From Gluconobacter wancherniae NBRC 103581 (lineage in GTDB: Bacteria > Pseudomonadota > Alphaproteobacteria > Acetobacterales > Acetobacteraceae): a stretch of DNA of 64,000 nt. Made by a program: the position numbers and the translations under genes. The stretch is from positions 42,796 to 106,795 of the forward strand of contig NZ_BJUZ01000005.1 in NCBI RefSeq assembly GCF_007988885.1, in the 5' to 3' direction. The notes under the pieces are model-generated. The model saw only the letters and a program-made list of their open reading frames with translations, was not told where the DNA came from and ran no database searches. Shown piece by piece: positions 51,338 to 60,104 of this stretch (its first letter is position 1; every line of letters starts with the position of its first letter).

Positions 51338-52107
51338 ACGGTTGTCCCGTAAAAAACCGTCATAGCAGGGCCTGCCATCAGGACGTCCCTATTTTCGAGC
51401 CAAGTGATGTGCAGGTCTCCACCGTCCATCGTGACGGTGCAGCTACGTTCGGTCAGGCCTCGGCGTACCGCGTTGACGACTGCGGCGCATGCTCCGGAAC
51501 CGCAGGCCAGTGTGAGGCCCGCGCCGCGTTCCCAGACGCGAAGACGCATGTGTGAGCGAGATATAATTTCCGCAAAACCGATATTCGCGCGCTCTGGAAA
51601 AAGAGGATCAGTTTCCATGGCAGGGCCGAGCGTCTCTGCGCGCGTGATATCGCCGAACACAGTCGCATGTGGGTTTCCCATGGAGCAGGCTGCGGCGTCC
51701 TGTAATGGCAGGTGCAGCGTATCGCAGGCATGAGAAAGCGGGATGTCTCCCGATTCGAAGCGTGGTTTGCCCATGTTGACCGTAATCAGGCTGCCATTCT
51801 GCTGCGTAGGAAGGAGCCCGGCGGGGGTTTGAAGGGTTGGTGCGTTTCCCACCAGCCATGCGACGCAGCGCGATGCATTGCCACAGGCGCCTGCCTCGGA
51901 CCCGTCCGGATTGAAAAAACGCACCCCAACGTCTGCTCCGGCGAGTGTAGGGGCGGAAAGCAGCACAAGCTGGTCACACCCGATTCCGAACCGCCTGTTG
52001 CACAGGCGGCGGATGGTGGCTTCGTCGAGTGCAGGCATGTTTTCACGGCCGTCGATGACAATGAAATCATTGCCCAGTCCGTGCATTTTGGTGAAAGCAA
52101 TCATCAT
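51334..52107 (-). CDS. dapF: Diaminopimelate epimerase
   Basis: 257 residues. DapF converts LL- to meso-diaminopimelate for peptidoglycan and lysine. Both catalytic Cys regions are visible: EAGACGNASRCVAWLVGNAP and TLACGSGACAAVVNAVRRG. The opening FTKMHGLGNDFIVIDGR is the family signature. ATG at 52107 has GGAG eight bases upstream. It is coupled to mtaB and shares the strand with ftsY, an order common in alphaproteobacteria. Confidence 0.95.
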   Translation of the reverse strand: MMIAFTKMHGLGNDFIVIDGRENMPALDEATIRRLCNRRFGIGCDQLVLLSAPTLAGADVGVRFFNPDGSEAGACGNASRCVAWLVGNAPTLQTPAGLLPTQQNGSLITVNMGKPRFESGDIPLSHACDTLHLPLQDAAACSMGNPHATVFGDITRAETLGPAMETDPLFPERANIGFAEIISRSHMRLRVWERGAGLTLACGSGACAAVVNAVRRGLTERSCTVTMDGGDLHITWLENRDVLMAGPAMTVFYGTTV

Positions 52108-52191
52108 GGCAGCGTCTCCATAAAGCATCGTCCGGGTTGACGCACGGAGAACCTGCGCTCATCTCCGCAGGCTAGCGAGGAAGGAATTGAT

Positions 52192-52842
52192 ATGAGCGGG
52201 ACAGACAATCTGGAAGGGTTTCATGCGGCGGCGTTCACACGTGCCAATAATGAGCCCGATACGATCTTCTTTGCCCAGCGACTTCCGGATTCGCTGATGG
52301 ACATGGGAGCACGGACCGCCGTAACGGCACTGTACCAGACCACATTGCCCGTCGGTGGGCGCGTTCTGGACCTGATGGGCGGTTCGATGAGCCATTTTCC
52401 CACGGAAGCGGCTTTTCAGGATGTGGTTGGTCTGGATGTTTCGAAGGCGGCTCTGGATGCCAACCCGGCCTTCGACGAACGGGTTGTCCAGGACCTCAAC
52501 GATGTGCCGGAACTGCCTTTTGAGGATGAGAGTTTTGATGCAGTCTGTCTTTGTGACGGATTGGCGTATCTGACGCGGCCTCTCACCGTTCTTGGCGAAG
52601 TTGTGCGTGTTCTGAAGCCTGGTGCTCCGCTGATCGTCACGTTCTCAGACCAGTTCCATGCACCTAAGGCGGTGGCGATGTGGCAGGCGCTTGAGCCGTC
52701 GGATCGTGGGCGGCTGGTGAGTGTGCTGATGTCACGCGCTGGACTGGTCGAACTGGACACAGGTGAAGTGGTGCCACCGGAAGATCTCACGGCTTGGCAG
52801 GACACTGTTCATGCGGTTGTCGGACGTCGTCCAGTGGTCTGA
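52192..52842 (+). CDS. Class I SAM-dependent methyltransferase
   Basis: 216 residues. The Rossmann-fold SAM site is GGRVLDLMGGSMSHFPTEAA with VVGLDVSKAALDANP as motif II, then FEDESFDAVCLCDGLAYLTR and VVRVLKPGAPLIVTFSD as motifs III to post-motif. It is the ubiE/COQ5-like class I type with an unknown methyl acceptor. The GAAGGAATTGAT stretch before the ATG is a normal ribosome site. It is divergent from dapF. Confidence 0.87.
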   Translation: MSGTDNLEGFHAAAFTRANNEPDTIFFAQRLPDSLMDMGARTAVTALYQTTLPVGGRVLDLMGGSMSHFPTEAAFQDVVGLDVSKAALDANPAFDERVVQDLNDVPELPFEDESFDAVCLCDGLAYLTRPLTVLGEVVRVLKPGAPLIVTFSDQFHAPKAVAMWQALEPSDRGRLVSVLMSRAGLVELDTGEVVPPEDLTAWQDTVHAVVGRRPVV

Positions 52843-52976
52843 TTCGCACAAAAAGCAAGAGAATTACGGGTAGATGAGCGAAGCTTCTGGCATTTGTGTC
52901 CGGAAGTCTTTATGCAGCGGCATCCCAGCCGCCGCTTTCTGTCGTCGGCGTGACGTTTGCCGAGTGTTCATTAAAG

Positions 52977-54788
52977 ATGCCATTTCCCGATACCCATCCC
53001 GCTCTCAGGCGCGCGCTGGACGCGCGCGGCTACGAACAGCCGACTCCCGTCCAGGAAGCTGTGCTGCAGCCGGGACTGGAAACACGTGACCTTCTGGTGT
53101 CTGCCCAGACTGGATCGGGAAAGACGGTGGCCTTTGGTCTGGCGATCGCTCCGACCCTGCTGGGTGATGCTGATCGTTTGCCGCCTGCACCTCAGCCGAT
53201 GGCTCTGGTCATTGCCCCGACGCGTGAACTGGCCCTTCAGGTCCAGAGCGAGCTTGAGTGGCTTTACTCAGAGACTGGGGCACGCATCGCAAGCTGCATT
53301 GGTGGAACCGACGCCCGCGCCGAAGCCCGCAATCTGGGCCGTGGTGCGCATATCGTTGTTGGTACGCCGGGCCGTCTGTGTGACCATCTCTCCCGAGGTT
53401 CGCTTGACCTGTCCGCACTGCGGTGCGTAGTGCTCGACGAAGCCGATGAAATGCTCGACATGGGCTTCCGCGACGAGCTGGAGCAGCTGCTTGATGCGGC
53501 CCCTGCAGAGCGTCGCACGCTTCTGTTTTCTGCAACCATCGCACGCGAAATCGCGTCGCTGGCAAAGCGCTTCCAGAAAGATGCTACCCGTATTGATACG
53601 GTCAGTGGCGCAAAACAGCATTCTGACATTACCTATCGCTGTGTCATGACGCCGCCGCAGGAAGTGGGCCGTTCGCTGGTCAACGTGCTTCGTTTTTACG
53701 AGAGCCCGACCGCGATGGTGTTCTGCAACACGCGTCTGCTTGTTGGTCAGGTGCAGGCTGCACTGCTTGAGCGTGGTTTCGCGTCCGTCGCTATTTCGGG
53801 CGAAATGGGTCAGAACGAGCGTAGCCGCGCAATCGAGAGCCTGCGCTCTGGTCAGGCACGCGTCTGCGTTGCAACGGATGTTGCTGCCCGCGGTATTGAC
53901 GTTCCTGCGCTGAACCTCGTGATCCATGCGAGCCTACCGAGCGCATCTGAGACCCTTCTGCACCGTTCGGGCCGTACGGGCCGGGCAGGTCGCAAGGGCA
54001 CCAGCGTTCTGATGGTTCCGCTGAGCCAGCGCCGCAAGGCCGAGCGCCTGCTGATGGGGGCAAAGATCAAGGCTGAGTGGGAAGCCGTTCCTACTGCCGA
54101 GGCGATTGCCGAGCAGGACACCAAGCGCCTGCTGGACGATCCGATTTTGACCGAAGCCACCACCCCAGAGGGTGATGAGTTGGTTGCACGTCTGGTCGAG
54201 ACGCATGATGCCAAGCAGCTCGCTGCTGCACTGGTGAACATGTATACCGCGCGTCTTCCGAAGGTTGAGCAGATCCGTCCGCTGACTGTTGATCAGCCAC
54301 GCGAGCGAGGTGACCGTCCGGAGCGCGAAGATCGCGAGCCGCGCGTAATCTCCGGCGAATGGTTCAAGCTGGGCGTCGGCCGTTCGGAGCGTGCAGATCC
54401 GAAGTGGCTTATCCCGCTGATCTGCCGCCTTGGTGGCGTTCAGAAGCGCGAAATTGGTAGCATTCGTATTGATACCGATCATACGCTGTTCCAGATCGCT
54501 GATGAGAGCGTTGACCGCTTCAAGGCCTGCCTTGCTGGTGCAGATGCGGACGAGGTTTCCATCGAGCCTTCAGAAGCCCCTGCCGGTGGTCCGAGCTATG
54601 GCCCGCGTGGCCGTAATCCGGGCGAAGGCAAGCGCTTCTCCGGTCGTTCTGGCGGCGGCGGTGGCTTCAAGGGTGGTCCGCGCGGTGGCGGCGGTGGCTA
54701 CAAGGGGCGCGGTGGCGCCGGTGTCAGCCGTGGCAAGCCTTCGGGTGCGCCCAAGGGTGACGGGTCCAGCCGTAAGCGCCGTTCCTGA
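52977..54788 (+). CDS. DEAD-box RNA helicase with DbpA-like RNA-binding domain
   Basis: 603 residues from the ATG at 52977, which begins MPFPDTHPALRRALDARGYE, the normal Q-motif region. Helicase motifs: I AQTGSGKTVAF, Ia PTRELALQV, II LDEADEMLDMGF, III SAT, IV MVFCNTRLLV, V TDVAARGIDVP, VI HRSGRTGRAGR. A C-terminal DbpA-type RNA-binding domain (EWFKLGVGRSERADPKWLIP, IGSIRIDTDHTLFQIAD) is followed by a Gly/Arg-rich tail (SGGGGGFKGGPRGGGGG). Resembles CsdA/DeaD in role: ribosome assembly and mRNA remodelling in the cold. Confidence 0.92.
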   Translation: MPFPDTHPALRRALDARGYEQPTPVQEAVLQPGLETRDLLVSAQTGSGKTVAFGLAIAPTLLGDADRLPPAPQPMALVIAPTRELALQVQSELEWLYSETGARIASCIGGTDARAEARNLGRGAHIVVGTPGRLCDHLSRGSLDLSALRCVVLDEADEMLDMGFRDELEQLLDAAPAERRTLLFSATIAREIASLAKRFQKDATRIDTVSGAKQHSDITYRCVMTPPQEVGRSLVNVLRFYESPTAMVFCNTRLLVGQVQAALLERGFASVAISGEMGQNERSRAIESLRSGQARVCVATDVAARGIDVPALNLVIHASLPSASETLLHRSGRTGRAGRKGTSVLMVPLSQRRKAERLLMGAKIKAEWEAVPTAEAIAEQDTKRLLDDPILTEATTPEGDELVARLVETHDAKQLAAALVNMYTARLPKVEQIRPLTVDQPRERGDRPEREDREPRVISGEWFKLGVGRSERADPKWLIPLICRLGGVQKREIGSIRIDTDHTLFQIADESVDRFKACLAGADADEVSIEPSEAPAGGPSYGPRGRNPGEGKRFSGRSGGGGGFKGGPRGGGGGYKGRGGAGVSRGKPSGAPKGDGSSRKRRS

Positions 54789-54801
54789 GTTTCAGGTTTG
54801 A

Positions 54802-54837
54802 AAAGGGCCGTCGGAGCATCTCCGGCGGCCCTTTTTT
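54802..54837. terminator. Bidirectional terminator (helicase / ppk2)
   Basis: AAAGGGCCGTCGGAG and TCCGGCGGCCCTTT pair with one wobble around a 5-base loop, followed on the plus side by a six-T run. On the minus side AAAA flanks supply a shorter T run. It serves both convergent genes. Confidence 0.85.
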
Positions 54838-54849
54838 ATATCTGCCAGG

Positions 54850-55722
54850 TCAGTTGTGCCCGTCTTTGAGGAGCGCTTCCTGTGCAGCTTTTAGTGCAGG
54901 GGAAAAATCTGCACTTGGCTCTTTGAGGTGCAGGCTTTCGAGTGTTGCCAGTAAGGCCTCGGCGACCATCACCCGCGTCAGCCATTTGCGGTCTGCGGGA
55001 ATGATGTACCACGGGGCTTCGGGCGTTGCCGTCGCACGGATCGCTTCTTCGTAGGCCTGTGTATAAGCAGGCCAGAGCTGGCGCTCCGCGAGGTCGGAGG
55101 GGTCGAATTTCCAGCGTTTCTCGGGCTGATCCAGACGTTTGAGCAAACGCTTGCGCTGTTTTTGCGGGGAAATGTGGAGGAAAAGCTTCACGACCAGAAT
55201 GTTCTGTCTGGTCAGATAAGTCTCGAAATTGCGCAGATCTTCGAGACGATTCTCCCAGAAACCGGGCGCATCAGGATCAAGCCCGCGTGCGCGAACCATG
55301 TCGGGATGGACACGCTCGATCAGCACATCCTCATAATGACTGCGGTTAAAAATACCGATCTCGCCACGTGATGGCATGGCGACATGAATGCGCCACAAGT
55401 CATCGTGTCGTTTTTCGACTGGGCCGGGCGCCTTGAAGGATGTAACGCGGACGCCTGCCGGGTTCAGTCCGGAAAAGGCATGACGGACGGCACCGTCCTT
55501 GCCTGCGGCATCCATGCCCTGAAGCACCACGAGAATGCCGTTAGACGCATAGGCCGCAAGGCGGCCCTGCAGGACGGCCATGCGATCTACGCAGTCCCGG
55601 ATGCGTGTTCGGGATGTGAGTTTTTCGCGGCCGAGTTTATCGTGAGTATCAATGGACGAAAGACGGAAATTTTTTCCGTCCGTGATGCGCAGATGTGGGG
55701 GGATTCCGATTTCAGCCGACAT
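54850..55722 (-). CDS. ppk2: Polyphosphate kinase 2 family protein
   Basis: 290 residues with the PPK2 fold. Walker A is LVVLQGMDAAGKDGAVRHAF. The lid and catalytic region are APGPVEKRHDDLWRIHVAMP and IGIFNRSHYEDVLIERVHPD, and then KLFLHISPQKQRKRLLKRLD. PPK2 enzymes transfer phosphate between polyphosphate and nucleoside mono- or diphosphates. Length and the FNRSHYEDVL motif suggest the single-domain type (class I or III), and class cannot be set without alignment. The start overlaps the end of the upstream SDR gene by 11 bases. Confidence 0.88.
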   Translation of the reverse strand: MSAEIGIPPHLRITDGKNFRLSSIDTHDKLGREKLTSRTRIRDCVDRMAVLQGRLAAYASNGILVVLQGMDAAGKDGAVRHAFSGLNPAGVRVTSFKAPGPVEKRHDDLWRIHVAMPSRGEIGIFNRSHYEDVLIERVHPDMVRARGLDPDAPGFWENRLEDLRNFETYLTRQNILVVKLFLHISPQKQRKRLLKRLDQPEKRWKFDPSDLAERQLWPAYTQAYEEAIRATATPEAPWYIIPADRKWLTRVMVAEALLATLESLHLKEPSADFSPALKAAQEALLKDGHN

Positions 55723-56467
55723 CACGGTTCACCGCAAGGCCACCGGATGCCTGACAGACGGGCATCATTTCCATGTAATTGATGTTCACATGCCAAGGCA
55801 GACTTATGAGCCAAGAGACTGTTTCTGCCATGTCGGCCGGTGTGAGAGGTGTGGTGTTTTTGTAGACCGCTGCGGCTTTGTCATCATCGCGCAGGCGCAC
55901 GTTGCTGAATTCGCTGCCGCCGCAGAGTCCCGGCTCGATATTGGTGACGCGGACGCGGGTGCCTAAAAGATCCGTGCGCAGATTCAGCATGAACTGATGC
56001 ACGAATGCCTTGGTGGCTCCGTATACATTGCCACCAGCATAGGCGTATGTGCCAGCGGTGCTTCCCAGCGAAATGACATATCCTGAATTGCGCTCCACCA
56101 TCAGCGGCAGAAGCGCACGGGTGATTTCCACAACGCCGGAAACGTTTGTGGAAATCATGGTTTCCCAGTCATCGGGATCTGAGTTCTGTGCGGCGTCCAT
56201 ACCCAGGGCGAGGCCTGCGTTGTTGATCAGGACGTCTACGGTCTTCCAGTCTTCCGGTAGGTTGGCGGGGAGTGCACGGATCGCTGCGCGGTCTGTCATG
56301 TCCAGCTGGAATGGCAGAAGGTTTTCACCCAGTTCGTGGCGCAGGGCCTCCAGACGGTCGAGCCTGCGGCCTGTCGCAATGACGCGATGTCCATCCTGAA
56401 CAAGGCGGGTGGCGATGGCGTGCCCGAATCCGGCAGTGGCACCAGTTACGAAAACGGTAAGGGACAT
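55712..56467 (-). CDS. SDR oxidoreductase, YdfG-like
   Basis: 251 residues. It opens TVFVTGATAGFGHAIATRLV and has VDVLINNAGLALGMD, the catalytic segment YVISLGSTAGTYAYAGGNVY followed by YGATKAFVHQFMLNLR, and NIEPGLCGGSEFSNVRLRDD, close to YdfG/serine 3-dehydrogenase-type enzymes that reduce malonic semialdehyde or oxidise 3-hydroxy acids. ATG at 56467 has GGAGG five bases upstream. It overlaps ppk2, so it forms an operon with it. It is divergent from yqgE. Confidence 0.87.
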   Translation of the reverse strand: MSLTVFVTGATAGFGHAIATRLVQDGHRVIATGRRLDRLEALRHELGENLLPFQLDMTDRAAIRALPANLPEDWKTVDVLINNAGLALGMDAAQNSDPDDWETMISTNVSGVVEITRALLPLMVERNSGYVISLGSTAGTYAYAGGNVYGATKAFVHQFMLNLRTDLLGTRVRVTNIEPGLCGGSEFSNVRLRDDDKAAAVYKNTTPLTPADMAETVSWLISLPWHVNINYMEMMPVCQASGGLAVNRDVG

Positions 56468-56541
56468 GGGAGCCTCCATAAGGGAACTGCTGCATGTGCA
56501 ACGCTTGCAATGAAGGGCCTGATGCACCCATCTTGGCAAGG

Positions 56542-57126
56542 ATGAAGAACACTTTTGCCGGACATGATCAAAATCTGACAGGAAAGCTCCTGGTTGCTGG
56601 CCCAGTCCTGGCCGGAACGATATTTGCCCAATCGGTCATCTATCTGTGTGCACATTCTCTTGAAGATGGCGCGATGGGCCTGATCGTGAATCGCCGTCTT
56701 TCCCAACCGGGGCTGGATGATCTTTTCGCACAGCTGGACATTGAGCCGTCTCCACCGCAGCGCCGTATTGGCTTGTGCATGGGGGGGCCTGTGGACAGTG
56801 AGCGCGGATTTGTCCTGCACTCCACTGACTGGGAGGGGGAAGGAAGTCTGGGCGTGAATGGCAATGCGACGTTGACGGCAAGCCTTGATGTTTTACGCGA
56901 ACTTGCAGCGGGCCATGGCCCACGCAGGGCGATGATGGCGCTTGGTCATGCTGCATGGGAGCCGGGACAACTCGAGGAAGAAATGCTGCGTGACAGTGCG
57001 TGGTTTGTGGCACCTGCGACGGAAGACATTGTGTTTGGCACTGACCATTCTAAAAAATGGCGTCAGGCTCTGGCTGCGATCAATCTCGATCCTGGAGCTT
57101 TGTCGATGGCGGTTGGTGAGGCCTGA
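56542..57126 (+). CDS. yqgE: YqgE/AlgH family protein
   Basis: 194 residues. The family pattern is clear: LTGKLLVAGPVLAGTIFAQS, EDGAMGLIVNRRL, CMGGPVDSERGFVLH, and the late GHAAWEPGQLEEEMLRDSAW with FGTDHSKKWRQAL. UPF0301/AlgH members are mostly uncharacterised and linked to transcriptional or redox regulation in a few species. The frame is open upstream, but the ATG at 56542 gives the normal start. Confidence 0.9.
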   Translation: MKNTFAGHDQNLTGKLLVAGPVLAGTIFAQSVIYLCAHSLEDGAMGLIVNRRLSQPGLDDLFAQLDIEPSPPQRRIGLCMGGPVDSERGFVLHSTDWEGEGSLGVNGNATLTASLDVLRELAAGHGPRRAMMALGHAAWEPGQLEEEMLRDSAWFVAPATEDIVFGTDHSKKWRQALAAINLDPGALSMAVGEA

Positions 57127-57135
57127 GATATCGTG

Positions 57136-57684
57136 ATGCGCTACGTGGTCTTGTTACTGGCAGTTTTAGCGCTCCCGTCAGTTGCCAGTGCCGCGGATAT
57201 TGCGGTGCCAAAAACAATGTCGGCTTTTGCCGGGCGTTATGGTGCGCATTTTAAAAACGGCGACGTGACCGGAGATGTGTACTGGAGCGACGACGTCGTG
57301 GAGATTGTGCCGCTGAACGATATGGCTGCGTATGTTCGCGCGGACTTGCAGTTTTTCAATGGTCATCAGTGTTCGATTTCGGGCGTAGGGCGTCTCGAAG
57401 GAGAGGCTCTTGTCTATCACGATACATCCACGCCGCTACCCGATCAGCCCGTATGTGTCCTGCGTTTCGAGCGCAAGGGCGGCCAGCTTGTTCTGGATGA
57501 CGGGGCACGGAGCTGTGGCACTTATTGTGGAGCGCGCGGCGCGCTCGGCGGCACCAAACTGTCTCTGTCGAGCCAGCGACCGATCCATTATCTGCCACGG
57601 CTCAGGGCTTCGCCCGAATATCGTTCGGCCCTGAAAGCCTGGAGTGGCTCCCCTTATAATCCGGAAGCCCGACCCACGCCCTGA
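57136..57684 (+). CDS. Exported protein of unknown function with paired Cys motifs
   Basis: 182 residues with a signal peptide (RYVVLLLAVLALPSVASA). The mature domain has a Cys-containing beta-rich core (FFNGHQCSISGVGRLEGEAL, QPVCVLRFERKGGQLVLDD) and a distinct RSCGTYCGARGALGGTKL motif, then a Pro/Arg-rich tail. The GARSCGTYCGARG pattern is reminiscent of small periplasmic proteins with disulfide-linked beta-sandwiches, such as lysozyme-inhibitor-like or MliC-like folds, but no family is confirmed. It follows yqgE closely. The GTG at 57133 could also start it. Confidence 0.65.
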   Translation: MRYVVLLLAVLALPSVASAADIAVPKTMSAFAGRYGAHFKNGDVTGDVYWSDDVVEIVPLNDMAAYVRADLQFFNGHQCSISGVGRLEGEALVYHDTSTPLPDQPVCVLRFERKGGQLVLDDGARSCGTYCGARGALGGTKLSLSSQRPIHYLPRLRASPEYRSALKAWSGSPYNPEARPTP

Positions 57685-57711
57685 GGCCTGACCCGAGCCT
57701 CCGATGGCTGG

Positions 57712-59925
57712 CTATTTCCCAGGCTTCAGGACGTTTCCAAGAAACTGTACGCGCCGTTCAGTGACGCGGGCGCGGATGACGGGGTCTGGAAGCATGTGCG
57801 TTCCTGGAAGAAGAAGCAGGTCATAGGGTTTGCCGTCGTGCAGCAATTCCTGTGTCAGCTTCATCGTATTTTCAAAATAGACGTTGTCGTCAGTGATGCC
57901 GTGCATCAGCAGCAGAGGACGCTGAAGATTGCTGGCATAGGTGAGCACGTTGCTTTTCCTGTAGCCTTCGGCATCCGTCTTCGGGACGCCTAGATACCGT
58001 TCGGTGTAGGCTGTGTCATAATCGGCGAAGTCGACGGGTGGTGCGCCTGCTACGCCCACCTTGAAGACATCTGGTCGGCGGATGGTGGCCATAGCTGTGA
58101 AATATCCACCGAATGACCAGCCATAAACACCTGTGCGACTCAAATCGAGTTCGGGGAATCGCTTGCCGAGCGCCTGAAGGCCATCAACCTGATCCTGCAA
58201 AGGCGCGTCAATCAGGTTTCCCTTGATGGCGCGTTCGAAATCATGGTTGCGGCCCGGAGTGCCTCGGCCATCCAGAGTCACGACGATGTATCCCTGGTTG
58301 GCAAGGCACTGATCGTCGATGAAGCTGCTGGGAGTGTCATGCACGAGCTTCACGCCGGGTCCGGCATACACGGAGAGTGCGACGGGATAGTGGCGCCCGG
58401 CAACAAATCCTTCCGGGCGAATGATCGCGGCATCCAGATCACGTGCGCCAGCTGTGGTGAACTGGACGTGCATCTTGATTTTTGGTGTTTCGGCCACGCT
58501 CGGCAGGGTACCGAGTATGTGCCCGTCCCGGTCTCGCAGGAGTGCCTGGCGTGTACCATTGGCACTCAGGAAATTGTCCACCATCATGGCATGGGCGCCG
58601 GGTGTGAAGTGAACGTTATGAATACCGTGTTCCGTCACGATCGGGCTGATGCTGCCGTCTTTTAGTGAAATGTGAACCACTTCGTTGTCGATGCGATTCT
58701 GACGGACGGTGACGGTCAGGGTGCCGGATGCGGCATCATAATCATTGAGCGCGACGTAAGGCAGGTTTGGCGGTGTCAGGACCGTTTTGAGGCGGCCATC
58801 CGGTGCATGAAGTTCCAGTTGCCAGTTCTTGCCGCGATCGGCTGCCCATAGAAAACCTGATCCATCTGCAAGTGCTACGGGGAGATCGTGACCACCGGAA
58901 GCGGCGCGAGGGTCCAGTTCGATCCATGCAGCATCAGATTGGGAAAGAATTGGTTTTGCAGCACCTGTTGCCGCGTCCACAGAGAGAAGTTGCTCTTGGG
59001 TCTGTGCACGGTTGAGCAGTACGACGAACAGGCCACCATTTTTACGCCAGACCACGCGCCCCAGATACGGAAAGGCGTCATGATCCCATGAGATCCAGCG
59101 GACGGGGCCGCCAGATGCTGATACCAGCCCGAAGCGGGTTTTTGCGTTTTCTGTGCCTGCGCGAGGATAGCGGAACTCGACTGGTGCGCTCTGGGGCGAT
59201 TGTGGGTTTGTGATGTAGTGCTTTTCGACACCGCTGGTGTCGGCTTCTTCAAACAGGAGCTGCTGGTTGTCGGGAGACCACCAGGCGCCATCTGCGCGCT
59301 CAAGCTCTTCGGCGGCGGCGAACTCGGCCAAGCCGTGTGTGAGGGTTTCGGTACCACCGGTCGTCAAGCGTGTTTCGTGATTTGTTGCGAGATCCACGGA
59401 ATACAAATCGTTGTCTTTGACGACAGCGAGCATTTTTCCGTTCGGGGAAAGGCGGGGTGCGATCCAGTCGCCGGAGACCGGGCTGACCTTGCCGGTCTGT
59501 AGGTCCACGCGTTCGAGGTGTCCGCCTTCGGACGCCAGAACGGTCTGCCCATCATCGCTGAGTTGGTATTCCGCGATACCGGACATGGACTGTCTGGCCC
59601 GCTCGCGCCGGGCTTTCTCGGCGACGGAAAGGGTTTCAGGGCCGGACGCAGGGGCTGCGAGTTCATGGGTTGAATGATCGGCCAAATCGTAGCGGTAAAG
59701 GTGCAGGCGCGTGTCGCTGGGGCCAGAGCGCACGAACAGGGCCGAGCGGCCGTCCGGTGTCATCTGTGCGCGGATTGGAAGGCCCAGAGTGCCGTTCCGG
59801 GTTTTGGCCAGATCGATCATGCATGCGGCAGGGTCTGCTGCGAGAGCATTGGATATGGCTGTAACGGCAAGCGGTGTTGCGCAGGCGCAGAGCAGCGCGG
59901 CTCTGCGGAGGCGGCGGGACAACAT
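57712..59925 (-). CDS. Exported S9 family (prolyl oligopeptidase/DPP IV-like) peptidase
   Basis: 737 residues from the ATG at 59925, which has GGAG seven bases upstream and a signal peptide (RRLRRAALLCACATPLAVTA). The N-terminal beta-propeller (about 50-480) covers the active site, and the C-terminal alpha/beta-hydrolase has the nucleophile in GVYGWSFGGYFTAM, the Asp in GITDDNVYFENT, and the His in LPGTHMLPDP. This is the dipeptidyl-peptidase IV type arrangement. It should cleave Xaa-Pro-type peptides in the periplasm. It is divergent from the aldo/keto reductase. Confidence 0.9.
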   Translation of the reverse strand: MLSRRLRRAALLCACATPLAVTAISNALAADPAACMIDLAKTRNGTLGLPIRAQMTPDGRSALFVRSGPSDTRLHLYRYDLADHSTHELAAPASGPETLSVAEKARRERARQSMSGIAEYQLSDDGQTVLASEGGHLERVDLQTGKVSPVSGDWIAPRLSPNGKMLAVVKDNDLYSVDLATNHETRLTTGGTETLTHGLAEFAAAEELERADGAWWSPDNQQLLFEEADTSGVEKHYITNPQSPQSAPVEFRYPRAGTENAKTRFGLVSASGGPVRWISWDHDAFPYLGRVVWRKNGGLFVVLLNRAQTQEQLLSVDAATGAAKPILSQSDAAWIELDPRAASGGHDLPVALADGSGFLWAADRGKNWQLELHAPDGRLKTVLTPPNLPYVALNDYDAASGTLTVTVRQNRIDNEVVHISLKDGSISPIVTEHGIHNVHFTPGAHAMMVDNFLSANGTRQALLRDRDGHILGTLPSVAETPKIKMHVQFTTAGARDLDAAIIRPEGFVAGRHYPVALSVYAGPGVKLVHDTPSSFIDDQCLANQGYIVVTLDGRGTPGRNHDFERAIKGNLIDAPLQDQVDGLQALGKRFPELDLSRTGVYGWSFGGYFTAMATIRRPDVFKVGVAGAPPVDFADYDTAYTERYLGVPKTDAEGYRKSNVLTYASNLQRPLLLMHGITDDNVYFENTMKLTQELLHDGKPYDLLLLPGTHMLPDPVIRARVTERRVQFLGNVLKPGK

Positions 59926-60104
59926 GGCGTCTCCAGTCTGTAGGCTGTTTTGATTTCGATCATGGACCGGGTGAGAGGTAGTGAACAGAGTCTCTGTCGA
60001 ACGAATCTTGGTTTCCTCACGATTGCGAGAGGTGGCCAAGCTTTTTTGGGACCGTTCGGGATTTGAGGAGTTCGTATGACGGTACGCTTCAACAGAGGAA
60101 CCTG

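Noticed and set aside
53268..53927. 219-codon and nearby long open frames antisense to the DEAD-box helicase
   Set aside because: Shadow frames of a gene with intact helicase motifs; composition is Cys/Arg/His rich and unlike real proteins.
54640..54770. Tandem-repeat-like Gly-rich stretch in the helicase
   Set aside because: It is the coding sequence of an RGG-type tail; imperfect codon repeats, not an independent DNA repeat or CRISPR.
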